DNA of 64,000 nucleotides from Conchocele bisecta (lineage: Eukaryota; Mollusca; Bivalvia; Lucinida; Thyasiridae), in contig CM055266.1 of NCBI GenBank assembly GCA_029237695.1, positions 7,512,064-7,576,063 of the forward strand, given 5' to 3'. Below, in pieces: positions 44,834-53,785 of the stretch (positions are counted from its first letter, which is position 1; every line of letters starts with the position of its first letter). A program made the position numbers and the translations under genes. The notes below the pieces were generated by a model. That model worked only from the letters and a program-made list of their open reading frames with translations. It had not been told where the DNA came from and ran no database searches.

Positions 44834-45375
44834 TCACGGGACAGTGGGCAGATAGCTTTAAAAAGGGGGTGGACGATTTTCTATATACTTCACTACCGAC
44901 CATGTAAGTTACACCAGTGTGTCTAGACAAATAGGTTTATGGATATTTCTTGAATTTGGGAGGCTTGACTAGGTGTATTTATTAGAGTATTTGATAATTC
45001 TACGAAACTGAATGTTTTTGACATCTTGGAAAATGTCGCCTGCTATGCTGTCTCGGCGGTACAGTTTCGCATCAGAATTTAAGGTATTTTTCTGGCATTT
45101 GTAGCGAAAATTTGAGCTGGTTATGACCCCGCTTTGAAATCATTTTCAGAAAATGGTGTGGTGTTACAAGTGATAGAACAAGACATAACAAAGTATCTGT
45201 GCCTCATATTTTCATGAAAACAATTCCGATAAATTCAGTCGTGTTGAAATTTCTGGCCAAAAATAGGGGGGTGGGGTAACTTTGTAAAAAATTAATTGAA
45301 CACATCTGATGCGGTTACTGAATTTTTATTGTGGCGAGCGATTTGTACTTCATTTGTACTTCAACTGTCCCGTGA
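44834..45375. mobile_element. Insertion in major capsid gene, 12-bp TIRs
   Basis: TCACGGGACAGT at 44834-44845 is exactly complementary to ACTGTCCCGTGA at 45364-45375, and neighbouring AGG/CCT bases also match, so the ends may extend a few bases. Capsid coding stops at the left edge and resumes within a few codons of the right edge. The interior is AT-rich and non-coding. The flanks AGTTA and AGTCA could be a decayed target duplication. Confidence 0.75.
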
Positions 45376-45901
45376 TGCCTAGAGTCAACCCGGCAGTCAT
45401 TTACAGCCATAACGAAATGTTGAAAAACACCAACGCCAAGTACCCGTTCAAGAAGGTGGAATGTCGCTCTCAGAGTATCGCGACGGGATCCACTTCTTTC
45501 CACTGGGAAAACATGTTTCAAGGTCAGATGCCTAACCGTGTGGTTATTGGTTTCGTGAAATCGAAAGCGGTGAGCGGAGACTACAGATCTAACCCTTTCA
45601 ACTTCGAGAACTGTGGTATTCCAGATATAGGATTGTACGCCGATGGACTACCCGCGGGAGGCAATCCTATGAAATTGGCATTCGACGGTGCGGGAGGTGA
45701 GAGGGTTTACAAATCTATTCACCTCCATGGGGAAATGGAATCGAGACGAGGGTAATGGTCTGGACATAGCTAATTTCGCCTCGGGGACCACGCTGTTCGC
45801 CTTCCAACTCGAGACCAATTTCGCCCAACACGGAGAGTACCTATCCTTGGTGAAGACCGGGAACCTCAGACTGGAAGTGCAGTTCCAGAATGCGTTGACT
45901 G

Positions 45902-46083
45902 GTGAGTTATATGATCGGTTATCACGATGTACCAATGTCATTACTGCAGTGTTTGTCTCTGTATATACACATATTTTAACTAGTATAAGTACATGTACTT
46001 CAATTGGAACCACCAAACTTACATATGCTTAAGGTATTAGCATTCATTTATTTATTTGTTTATGTTTTTGTTTCGTTTTTCAG
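45902..46083 (+). other. Spliceosomal-type intron in major capsid gene
   Basis: Donor G|GTGAGT, acceptor TTTTTGTTTCGTTTTTCAG|AT with a long T-rich tract, 182 bp. Exon phases agree: one codon base before and two after, joining to Asp. The capsid C-terminus continues only after removal. Confidence 0.85.
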
Positions 46084-46159
46084 ATCCCGTCAGTTGTATC
46101 GTGTACAGCGAGGGTGCGGGTTACTTCGAAATCAACAAAGAACGAGACATAGTCACGGA

Positions 46160-46673
46160 ATGAACACCACGCAATTAAAATGCTGTATCGAATGCGATCC
46201 AGTGCTGAGACCGAGTGTTGTGGGCGTGTTTTCTGCCGATCAGTTACCAAAGACACTGACAAAATACCCGTGCGGTTTTATCGCCAATACGAATAATTAT
46301 TCGAAACCGGGTGAACACTGGTGCGCTTTCTATATAGAAAAGCCAGCAGTAGTGGAATTTTTTGATAGTTACGGGCATAGTGCTGGATTTTACAAAAAAT
46401 ATTTGAAACTGGATATCCCGTAACGGGGAAAAAGTGATTTATAATACTAAAACGTTACGAGGTGACTATTCCAACGTGTGCGGACTATACTGCCTATATT
46501 ACCTACGCCAAAGACTAGCGGGACGTCGAATGGATGACATTGCACAAAGTTTTAGCTCGAATATTTCTTTGAACGATTATTATATTTATGATACTATGAT
46601 GCGTGTATATGACATGTGTATACAGGATACGTGTAGATATAATCAGAGTTGTAATCCCTTAATAAAAATATAG
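46160..46673 (+). pseudogene. Adenain-like cysteine protease (Ulp1/C5 clan), one frameshift
   Basis: It matures capsid precursors. ATG 46160 overlaps the capsid stop. The catalytic His is in PGEHWCAFYIE, the acidic residue in VEFFDSYG, and the nucleophile Cys in the YSNVCGLYCLYYL segment. The frame slips at about 46422, just after KYLKLDIP, and resumes for the Cys half (46434-46673). All three catalytic positions are present, so the shift is the only visible defect. AATAAA at 46661-46666 lies within the last codons and stop, a likely poly(A) signal. Confidence 0.88.
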
Positions 46674-47170
46674 AAATTGTAAATATTGTTGTGGTTTATT
46701 GACGGGTGATCCATGGAACTCCCTGAATATCTGGTCCATAACACGGTCAAAAGGAGACATATACCATCATACGTATGGGTGTGTTCGTGGAGAAGTTAAC
46801 TCGTCACGGGGCATGTATTCAGTGAGATATGTAACAAGTGCACTATCATACCCGTTCATTGTTCAGACCCGAACATGCTACGCCCTGTAGTACGAACTTG
46901 TCCAGAATAATGAACGGGTATGATAGAGAAATGGAAATTATATAGAAAATCAACAACACAGAGATTACATGTATATATATTTTTATTATCTATCGCAGCT
47001 ACATATCCAACATGTAGACACAAACGCAGCTACATATCCAACATGTAAACACATACGAATGTACAAAAATATTTACAACGCATGTATATTTAAAAATAGC
47101 ATCATCCGAAAACCCTAAACACGGACTCGAAAAGCTCACACATGTCCGGCAAAGTTGTTTAAAATCCAAT
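46674..47170. other. Convergent intergenic region of element 2
   Basis: It contains an inverted repeat with 18-bp arms, CTATCATACCCGTTCATT (46843-46860) and its complement (46909-46926), and a 33-bp tandem duplication (ACGCAGCTACATATCCAACATG, 46995-47060). It also has AATAAA-type signals for the leftward genes near 46982 and 47170. Confidence 0.65.
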
Positions 47171-47519
47171 TTATTGGCAGATATGTCTACATTTACAATC
47201 ATATTCAAACCCAATCATTTTCAAAAATACTCAATCCGCTGACCACTTGCTGTGTTCGTTCATGGCAGTGTCTGTCGCTACCCACTGTCGTATTTTAACA
47301 CCGCAAGCAAAACATTGAACTATGTCCGCTTTGTTTGTGTAATATACCAGCACGGGCTAACTCAAATTTGTCAGGCGAAATATCCCGTGGCCATAACAGA
47401 AACATCGCAAGTCGATCTTGGTAAAATAACATATTTGGAGATTTATACTTCCGTTTAACGTATTCCGTATTTGGAGAGTGATACCATCGTTTAACGTAAT
47501 CCATATTAGAAGTATCCAA
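47171..47519 (-). pseudogene. BIR-domain protein, right copy, broken
   Basis: On the minus strand the frame from 47519 reads FYQDRLAMFLLWPRDI, FELARAGILHKQSG and MFCLRC, then stops. The next frame continues IRQWVATDTAMNEHSKWSAD, followed by TGA exactly where the last zinc-ligand Cys belongs, and then VFLKMIG. The W....D....EH.KWS.D pattern and the trailing LKMIG match the intact BIR at 39866-40186. Two lesions (a frameshift near 47294 and Cys to stop) make it a pseudogene. It is the last gene of the polymerase-strand unit, with its stop inside AATAAA. Confidence 0.8.
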
Positions 47520-47675
47520 ACTGGTTTCAACTGGTTGTTCTATTTTTTAGGAATGATGTTTCGTCCCATCCAGTTTTAAATGGTATTTGGAAATGATTAT
47601 CAAGTCCCACAGGAAACACACCACAAATCCCTTTATGCAAGAAACACCACACGAAGATCTCGCTGCTCGTGGCTT

Positions 47676-48086
47676 TTATTTTCCTTCTTCCAGCATTCCC
47701 TTTATGTAAGAAACACTGACTCGCGCATTGCAGATGGCATCAAATATATGTGTAGGTAATTGTAGATGTTTTTTTCCGCTTCTGATCAGAATATACGTAG
47801 TAGAGTTGAGACGTTTTACTACGATCGAAAATATATCCGTTATTTCGCACAGCAATTCACATTCTGATGATACAACATTTCGAAAGTCGTCATAATTTAA
47901 TCGACAGTTTAATACATCCAGTTGTTTTTGAGCCATTACAAAACCAAGTTGGTGACACACTTCACGCGTAGTGATAATACGAATGACGATCCGACAAATT
48001 CGACGCGTTCTATACTCGCTGGTTGTCACATGACATGATTTGATTGAATGGAAATGGTTTCGCACTAGATATAGATACACAACCAT
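47676..48086 (-). CDS. Small protein with possible PC4-like fold (right copy)
   Basis: Open for 136 codons; the true start may be the Met at about residue 50, in MAQKQLDVLNCRLNYDDF. The core IFSIVVKRLNSTTYILIRS and HLQLPTHIFDAICNARVSV has the strand-strand-helix layout of PC4/p15 and aligns without large gaps to the left copy at 39622-39885 (shared pattern (T/S)I..(R/K)R...(H/Y)(V/I).I.S...L.L....C). It lies between the polymerase and the right BIR, as the left copy lies next to the left BIR. The PC4 identity is tentative. Confidence 0.5.
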   Translation of the reverse strand: MVVYLYLVRNHFHSIKSCHVTTSEYRTRRICRIVIRIITTREVCHQLGFVMAQKQLDVLNCRLNYDDFRNVVSSECELLCEITDIFSIVVKRLNSTTYILIRSGKKHLQLPTHIFDAICNARVSVSYIKGMLEEGK

Positions 48087-48260
48087 AATGTAGACTCGAT
48101 AGTTAAAACTGATTGGTCGAAACGAGTTTATTTATCCGTAACCCTATTGGCTTCGATGACACATTTACTTTTAAATACAATAAGTATAATATACACACTA
48201 CTAAGGCATGAAATGTGTATATTCGGACAATATGTATAAACACCCGAAACGACGTGCCGC
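48087..48260. other. Short AT-rich intergenic gap
   Basis: Between polymerase stop and the PC4-like gene. No feature is seen. Confidence 0.5.
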
Positions 48261-51200
48261 CTAATTTTCAAATTGATTGGCTAGCATTTCAATCAGCTCA
48301 CTGTTACTCACTTCATCCTCACTCTCGCTTTCACTACCCCATCCATTTACAACTTCCTCTTTAGCCGCGTTCTCTCCCAATTCTCGTTCACCATCAGAGT
48401 CTTGACAGCGCAGGCCCGGCACTGGGCAGAGGGTTAGGGTGAGGGGGACGGTATTGATTCCATCATTACATACTTCGCGCTTGCAATAGAAGTATGTGAA
48501 TCCGCACCGCTGTTGCATGTACGTAAATATTCCGTGAACTTTTACACGGAAACCCTTATTCTTGCCTGATGCCGAATTCCCCGTTTCGAGTACTTGTTTG
48601 TAGATATCTAAGGGGTTTTCGAGGAAGCGCTTCGATATACCCTTGCAGCTGAATTTGTAGTTGTCTGTATCCTTGGAGACGATGTAAGTTTTGGAGCAGA
48701 GGCCTATCATTTCTCCTCCCTCGTACTCCAGTTTAAAAAGACCAGGGGTGCGCTTGTCGTGGGCAGCATGCTGCTGACAGCAAGTACGTGGAAACCAATG
48801 ATACTCGATATTTGCCTCCACCGGTCGCTGGTTGCAGAATCCATTCAGTCCATGGTAGTAAGGAAGACGCATTTCCGGTTTGATGACGTCATCCAATGAA
48901 GGTGCAGAAATGGCATAGTAGGCGCTGTCAGTATACATTTCTAGGTACTCGAAATCGGCCCTGTCGACGTAAACATCCATAAAGTCGTAATAATATTGGA
49001 GCATGCGTAGTTTGGCGTACTGGAGAATCATGTAACCCAGTTGTATGGGGAGGTCGAGCTTGATTTTATTCTTGGCCATCTCCATCTCGTAGTACTGCTC
49101 CTCCGGTTCAATACAATCTAGTTTTCGAAATTTTGGATCGTTGACCAGAAGACAGACCTCGTTTTCACCCTGGACATATGAGACTTTGCGATGTTTAGTC
49201 TTTTTTCCATGATAAGACTGCCGTAGCCAGAATTGCCAATGAGTTTCATGGTGTCCGCGATGATAGCCATATCTGGCGACGCGTCCCCCGCTCGTCTCGC
49301 TGCGCTGACGTCTGCGACAAATTCTTTGAAGCAGGTTCGGGGTAGATATTCCACGACCTGGTATATTTAGGTTACTATTAGACCGTGGTTCAAGTACCAG
49401 CGGAGAAGAGGCGTGGCAATCAGCATTTGGCGCGCTTTCATTCCTCCCACTAGGAGATGACGTGGTTTTTCGGATAGACCTTGGTCCCTAACGTGACGTT
49501 GCATGTGTTCGCCGATGACCCTGAGCGGAACTTCCGTCGAACAGAAAAGGGGAGACATTTCGCCAAAATATTCGTGGGGGGTCATCTCCTTCAGAAACTC
49601 CGGACTCCACTGTTCGGGAACCTCGATGTCGACTTCGACTGCGCCGAACAAAGACGTATCTAAGACGTCATTCAATATTTGTCTTTCTGACACCTTCCAC
49701 TTATTATTGCGTAGGAATGTAGGCTGGCGTTCTCGGATGAAGCTATGCAAGGCATAATTACTCTTACAATCGCTTTCGAAGTCGCACTCCCATTTTTCTA
49801 CAACGTTATATCCTTGTTCCTGGAGATAACTTGTGGTGACCATCGTCTTCTTGAACTTTTGCGGTTGTTCTTCTAACCAGCTGCCATTGTTTACTTTTCT
49901 CGTGAGGCGACAGAGATGGCCGTGAAAGTAACATCCCTGGAATTGGTATATGGTGTTTGTGTTACTATCCCAGCCATCCACGACAAACCTACCCACCCGT
50001 TTTTCAGATCCGTGATTCAATTTGTGCTGGCTGTGGGTGCCAGCTTTGGAGTTGAGGTAATCCATTCAGTAGTAGGCGGACACCCATTTATCTCGACGTT
50101 CGGGTTTGAAGCCTTGTTCGGCCCTGCGTTGAATGTATCGCCCAGAGGTACAAGGCATTCGCATCGTCTCCCCTTATCCGTTGACATCGTTTGCTCAGAT
50201 TATCCCTGATGAATGTTTCCCCTACTTGGGCGTGACGTTTGAATATAATACTGGGACCACCCACGACGTTCTGTTTGAACGTCTCGTAGAGATCGGAAGA
50301 TTTCTTGTCGAACAGGGCGAAATTTACACCAGCATATTTAGCTGTCTTGAAGAGAAGTTGTCGAGCTATTCCAGGAACCGAGATAGACGTCTTGAAGACA
50401 TCTATGCCCTTGTTAAAGTAGAATTCCTGGAGACGTTCGACGGCGTTGACGAATGTTGTACCACTCTAGGAAATCTTTGAAGGTGGTCATCTCGTTCTCT
50501 TTCCAGACTTGTTGGCAGTACTGGTATTCTTCTTCGGAAATGTTGGAATTTTTCAAAGTACAGAAGAAAGATTCGTGTGGAGGGAGTGACGTCACGTCGA
50601 GTTTTGTGACGTCATCAACTAATTCATAAGGGAAATAGCCTTTGCCTACCGGAACGTCGTAAGCTCAAAGTATCGGATGACAGACAGGTATAGGCATTGT
50701 TACGCTTTACAACGAACCCACCCTCTGCCTCGTGCATTCGTAAATGAAGGGCCAGTTTCTTTTTTATCAGATTCAGATAATACTTTGCCGAATTGAAGCC
50801 TAACACGGGGAGTTGAGTCATGTAACTGTTCAGCTGACCATACAAACTATTCAACTTTCTTTTCACACTTCGCCTTCCTTTCTTTTCTGCATCTTTCTCA
50901 CCACATTCCATTTGTTCGTCACCACTATCATCACGAACATCATCATCATCACCAACATCACCATCATCAACACTATCATCATCTTCATCATCATCATACT
51001 TTTTTAATTCTTGTTTTAATGTTTTTAATGCGTTACCCCACCTCACCTTGGCTAGTTTATGGGCGCTTTCGGCAATGCTATTCAATTTCTCAACCATCTG
51101 TTTGACTAACGAGTCTAGATCGGGTTCTACAATACACGTTGGTTGAGTATGACTAGGCACGTTGCTGCAGATGCTCGCAGAAACGGGGACATGTCTTTGT

Positions 51201-51960
51201 GTCCATTCAAGATTATCCGACGTTTTGATGTTCATGAACGTTCATGTCGTTTTAAGTCATCACTTCTATTGAACAAACGATCGCAATTAATACATTGGTA
51301 ACGTTTACAGAATTTTTTCTTGCTTTTTATAAAGCTAAAATGGTTTTCGTATAAATTCACTAGCATCGGTTGACCAGGATATCTACATCTAGAAACGTAT
51401 TGCGAGTGAGCCGTGCCATCTTCCGTCAAAGAAAACACATTCACATTGGTTTCGAAACATTCTTCGAACGCGGGTAAATCGTTGTATTCGATACCCGTGA
51501 ATTCTTTGACGGAAGACGATACAGCGATATCACGTGACTTTAGGTACTCCACCCATTGTGTAAATAATTATTTGGTGGGTGTCTCCAAACTATCGATATT
51601 TTGCCCCCCGATGAAGAGCCAGACAACGAAATGCACAGAGACTGTCCTCGTATGGCTTTCCATGATCCTTCTCGAGGGCATGCAAACCGTTGTGTTTTCT
51701 GATATAGGCCGGCAACTCAATGGAATACCCAATGGGGTAGTTTGTGGAATATACGTTGGAAAACAACGTTGGTGAGCAGTACGGGCTTCCATTTAGTGTC
51801 CGGCCTTTGAGTGAGGATATGATCTGTTAATGACATATTATCAAGTTGATTACGTAATTTAAGGATGTCCCGGCGACGAACGATGTGCAATGGTTGGGGC
51901 AAAACATCTGTGTTGCTGTAGGGACGAAAGCATCTATATTCGCCAGACTCAATATTTCTT
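48261..51960 (-). pseudogene. Protein-primed-type DNA polymerase B of element 2, multiply frameshifted
   Basis: Replicates the element. From N to C: YRCFRPYSNTDVLPQP and LDNMSLTDHILTQRPDTKWK (51960-51717); a shifted stretch to 51568; 51552-51232 with zinc-like CINCDRLFNRSDDLKRH; 51235-50624 with exonuclease II VLGFNSAKYYLNLI and an Asp-rich insert; about 50600-50100 with pol motif A (GDDANALYLWA, readable at about 50140-50175); 50065-49367 with FQGCYFHGH and SEMSPLF-type core; 49354-49118 with motif B MKLIGNSGYGSLI; and 49085-48261 with motif C and SKTYIV. Motif C reads MYTDSAYYA where MDTDS is expected, so the first catalytic Asp is replaced by Tyr. At least six frame changes. Confidence 0.9.
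50840..51005 (-). repeat. Asp-rich (ATC)n trinucleotide expansion within polymerase
   Basis: On the plus strand, runs of CATCATCATC and ATCACCATC encode Asp/Glu/Val on the minus strand (DDDEDDDSVDDGDVGDDDD). It lies between the N-terminal part and exonuclease II, an addition absent from element 1. Confidence 0.85.
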
Positions 51961-52036
51961 AGGATTATCCCAAATGCTAAGTTAATCCTGAAGCTGTGCC
52001 GCTGGCGGGTATATATATTTTCTACAGCTCTTTAAA

Positions 52037-52216
52037 GGCAGAAATATGTGCAGATTATATATTTGTAATCGAGTTGAGGATGAATTTCATGTAATCTTTA
52101 CTTGCCCTGTGTATGATCATCTAAGAACTTCACTATTTGAACACGATTATAGAATCGAACCTGCCTTTACAAATACGACGGATGATTCTAAATTCATTTT
52201 GTATGTACTCAAATGA
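52037..52216 (+). pseudogene. 3' tail of a LINE ORF2 (CCHC end)
   Basis: A 60-codon open stretch reads CRLYICNRVEDEFHVIFTC, a C...C...H...C zinc-type motif typical of the C-terminus of many LINE ORF2 proteins, and ends TGA at 52214-52216. No RT lies upstream, so this is a 5'-truncated insertion. It abuts the N-terminal end of element 2's polymerase and probably cut that element. Confidence 0.65.
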
Positions 52217-52605
52217 GAATATGTCACGATTGTATGTCAAAACAATTCATTTCATGTGGAAAAAAAGAGCTTCATTGTTGTACAAATAATTGTGTTATAC
52301 GATAGTATCATGTGTGACGATATGTGTTATGTGTAAATAATACAAATAGTTTTATTACACATACCGTTTACTTCCCTCTTAAGCTCGGTTGTATATCTGC
52401 TGCTAATCAGGTCATTTCAAATTTGATTTGATATGATATTGATTTCTTAAGCATTTTCATAGTAAGATGCCTTTGAATATAAACACTGGTTTGTGGTTTA
52501 TTTCTCTATGTTTTAACAAACGTTTAGCCAGGTGAATACATATCAACATATAATGATTTGTTCGTTCGCACTGTCACCATGGTCACGATATCGATTTGCG
52601 GTAGC
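52217..52605. other. Non-coding DNA
   Basis: Probably includes the 3' untranslated part of the LINE fragment. No gene is seen. Confidence 0.4.
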
Positions 52606-53001
52606 TATACTACGGAGCCCCGCAGGGGACATGGATTTTTTGTTATTAATTCGTTCCCACGAAATAACAATTCGTTCCCTTAATTTAACACGAATTAACA
52701 ATTCGTTCCCACGAATTAACAATTCGTTCCCTCAATTTAACAATTCGTTCCCACGAAATAACAATTGTTAATTTGTGGGAACGAATTGATATATCGTGGG
52801 AACAAATTGTTAAATTGAAGGAAGGAATTGTCATTTCGTGGGAACGAATTGCTAATTCGAGGGAACGAATTGTTATGTCGTGGGAACGAATTGTTATGTC
52901 GTGGGAATGAATTCAACGGTTAAATTAAGGGAACGAATTGTTATTTCGTGGGAACGAATTAATACAACAATTCCATGTCCCCTGAGGGGCTCCATATAGT
53001 A
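52606..53001. mobile_element. Inverted-repeat element filled with AATTCGTTCCC repeats
   Basis: The ends TACTACGGAGCCCC.CAGGGGACATGG and its complement define a foldback unit. The left half repeats (C)GAATTAACAATTCGTTCCCA about seven times and the right half repeats the complement GGGAACGAATTGTTA, so the whole 0.4 kb can form one long hairpin. Confidence 0.9.
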
Positions 53002-53066
53002 CAATCATGACGTCTCGTAATGACGATACGTAATCTCAATGATGAGTATAATAAGTATATTTCAGA

Positions 53067-53282
53067 ATGGCGAGTGTGGACGGGCGGGAATATACTGGCA
53101 CGATGTCGAAAGGCGGCGTGAAGTGGTGTGGTCTGTGTAAAGAGACGGGACTGGTTAAAGACGCGGACACGTTCTGTCGGCAGTGTGACGAGTATATGTG
53201 TACAGACTGTGCCGCGAGTCACAAACAATTCAAAATGTTGAGAAATCACACCTGCGGCTTTCCGGGAGTGACTTGCCGTTAA
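53067..53282 (+). CDS. B-box zinc-finger (TRIM-type) fragment
   Basis: 71 codons beginning MASVDGREYTG. The spacing C-x2-C-x12-C-x2-C-x4-C-x2-C-x3-H-x8-H (CGLC ... CRQC ... CTDC ... H ... H) fits a B-box type 1 finger as in TRIM proteins. No RING or coiled coil is seen nearby, and the frame ends in TAA eight codons after the finger. A T-rich ...TTTCAG lies just before the ATG (exon-like), and AATAAA occurs near 53360. It could be a small host gene, a retained exon or a pseudogene. Confidence 0.6.
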   Translation: MASVDGREYTGTMSKGGVKWCGLCKETGLVKDADTFCRQCDEYMCTDCAASHKQFKMLRNHTCGFPGVTCR

Positions 53283-53542
53283 TTGGTCACAGTTTAATGT
53301 CAACTGTGTATGTTTTTGTATAATTGTTCTGTATGTTATGGTGTACATTTGGTGAGACGTAAATAAAGAAATAAACTAAACTGGTTCATGGAAACAAAAA
53401 TAAACAAGATGGCGGCAATGCAATCCGAATTTATCATTAACATACGCAGGTTCAACAGTTGAGTGTTCTGCTGTTATATCTTGTCGCCAAAAATGTCAAA
53501 TTACGGCTTCTTTTCAACAAAATGTACTCCGAACGTTCACCA

Positions 53543-53785
53543 GGGGCCCTTTTCACTAAACTTCGTACGACTAAAATGTTCGTAAGTGCAAATTTAGCAT
53601 CGTCTGGAAATTTCACTTGATGTATTTACATTTATTGAGCATAGGCTGCATATGCAGCCTATGCTCAATAACTGTAAATCCAATACTTGTTTACAAGAAA
53701 ACATTGTTAATGTGAAATTTACAGACTATCACAATTTTGCACTTACGAACATTTTAGTCTTGCGAAATTTAGTCAAACGGCCCCC
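53543..53785. mobile_element. MITE, GGGCCGTTTCACTAAACTTC family, copy 3
   Basis: It begins GGGGCCCTTTTCACTAAACT and ends AAATTTAGTCAAACGGCCCCC. Inside is a nested palindrome GAGCATAGGCTGCATATGCAGCCTATGCTC. Confidence 0.88.

Larger units (their letters stand above)
44133..46163 (+). pseudogene. Major capsid protein (double jelly-roll, F54H12.2-like) with intron and insertion
   Basis: ATG at 44133 (MSKLSNENFHEG, then SELGLFDLPP). The diagnostic segments are [98 protein letters not shown] and [10 protein letters not shown]. Interruptions: a frameshift near 44199; a 0.54-kb insertion with 12-bp inverted ends (44834-45375); a frameshift near 45700; and a GT-AG intron (45902-46083). Splicing restores the frame through PVSCIVYSEGAG and EINKER to TGA 46161-46163, which overlaps the protease ATG. 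The family call is strong. It is not functional. Confidence 0.92.
39145..51960. mobile_element. Element 2: Polinton/adintovirus-like virus-like element with two BIR genes
   Basis: Rightward genes at 39.2-46.7 kb: unknown basic protein, PC4-like, BIR, zinc-like protein, packaging ATPase, unknown, chromodomain integrase, pX-like, minor capsid, core, major capsid and protease. Leftward genes from 51.96 kb down to 47.17 kb: polymerase B, PC4-like and BIR. They converge at 46.7-47.2 kb. This is the full Polinton/adintovirus core set. Lesions affect most large genes. The right end is cut by a LINE fragment at 52037, and no terminal inverted repeats were found. Confidence 0.92.

Noticed and set aside
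44904..45384. Phase-compatible GTAAGT...AG intron in the capsid gene
   Set aside because: It would retain about 22 residues unlike the capsid family. The exact 12-bp inverted ends at 44834 and 45364 explain the break better.
48415..48455. GGGTTAGGGTGAGGG telomere-like phrase in the polymerase tail
   Set aside because: Only one or two units, and inside a coding frame; not a telomere.
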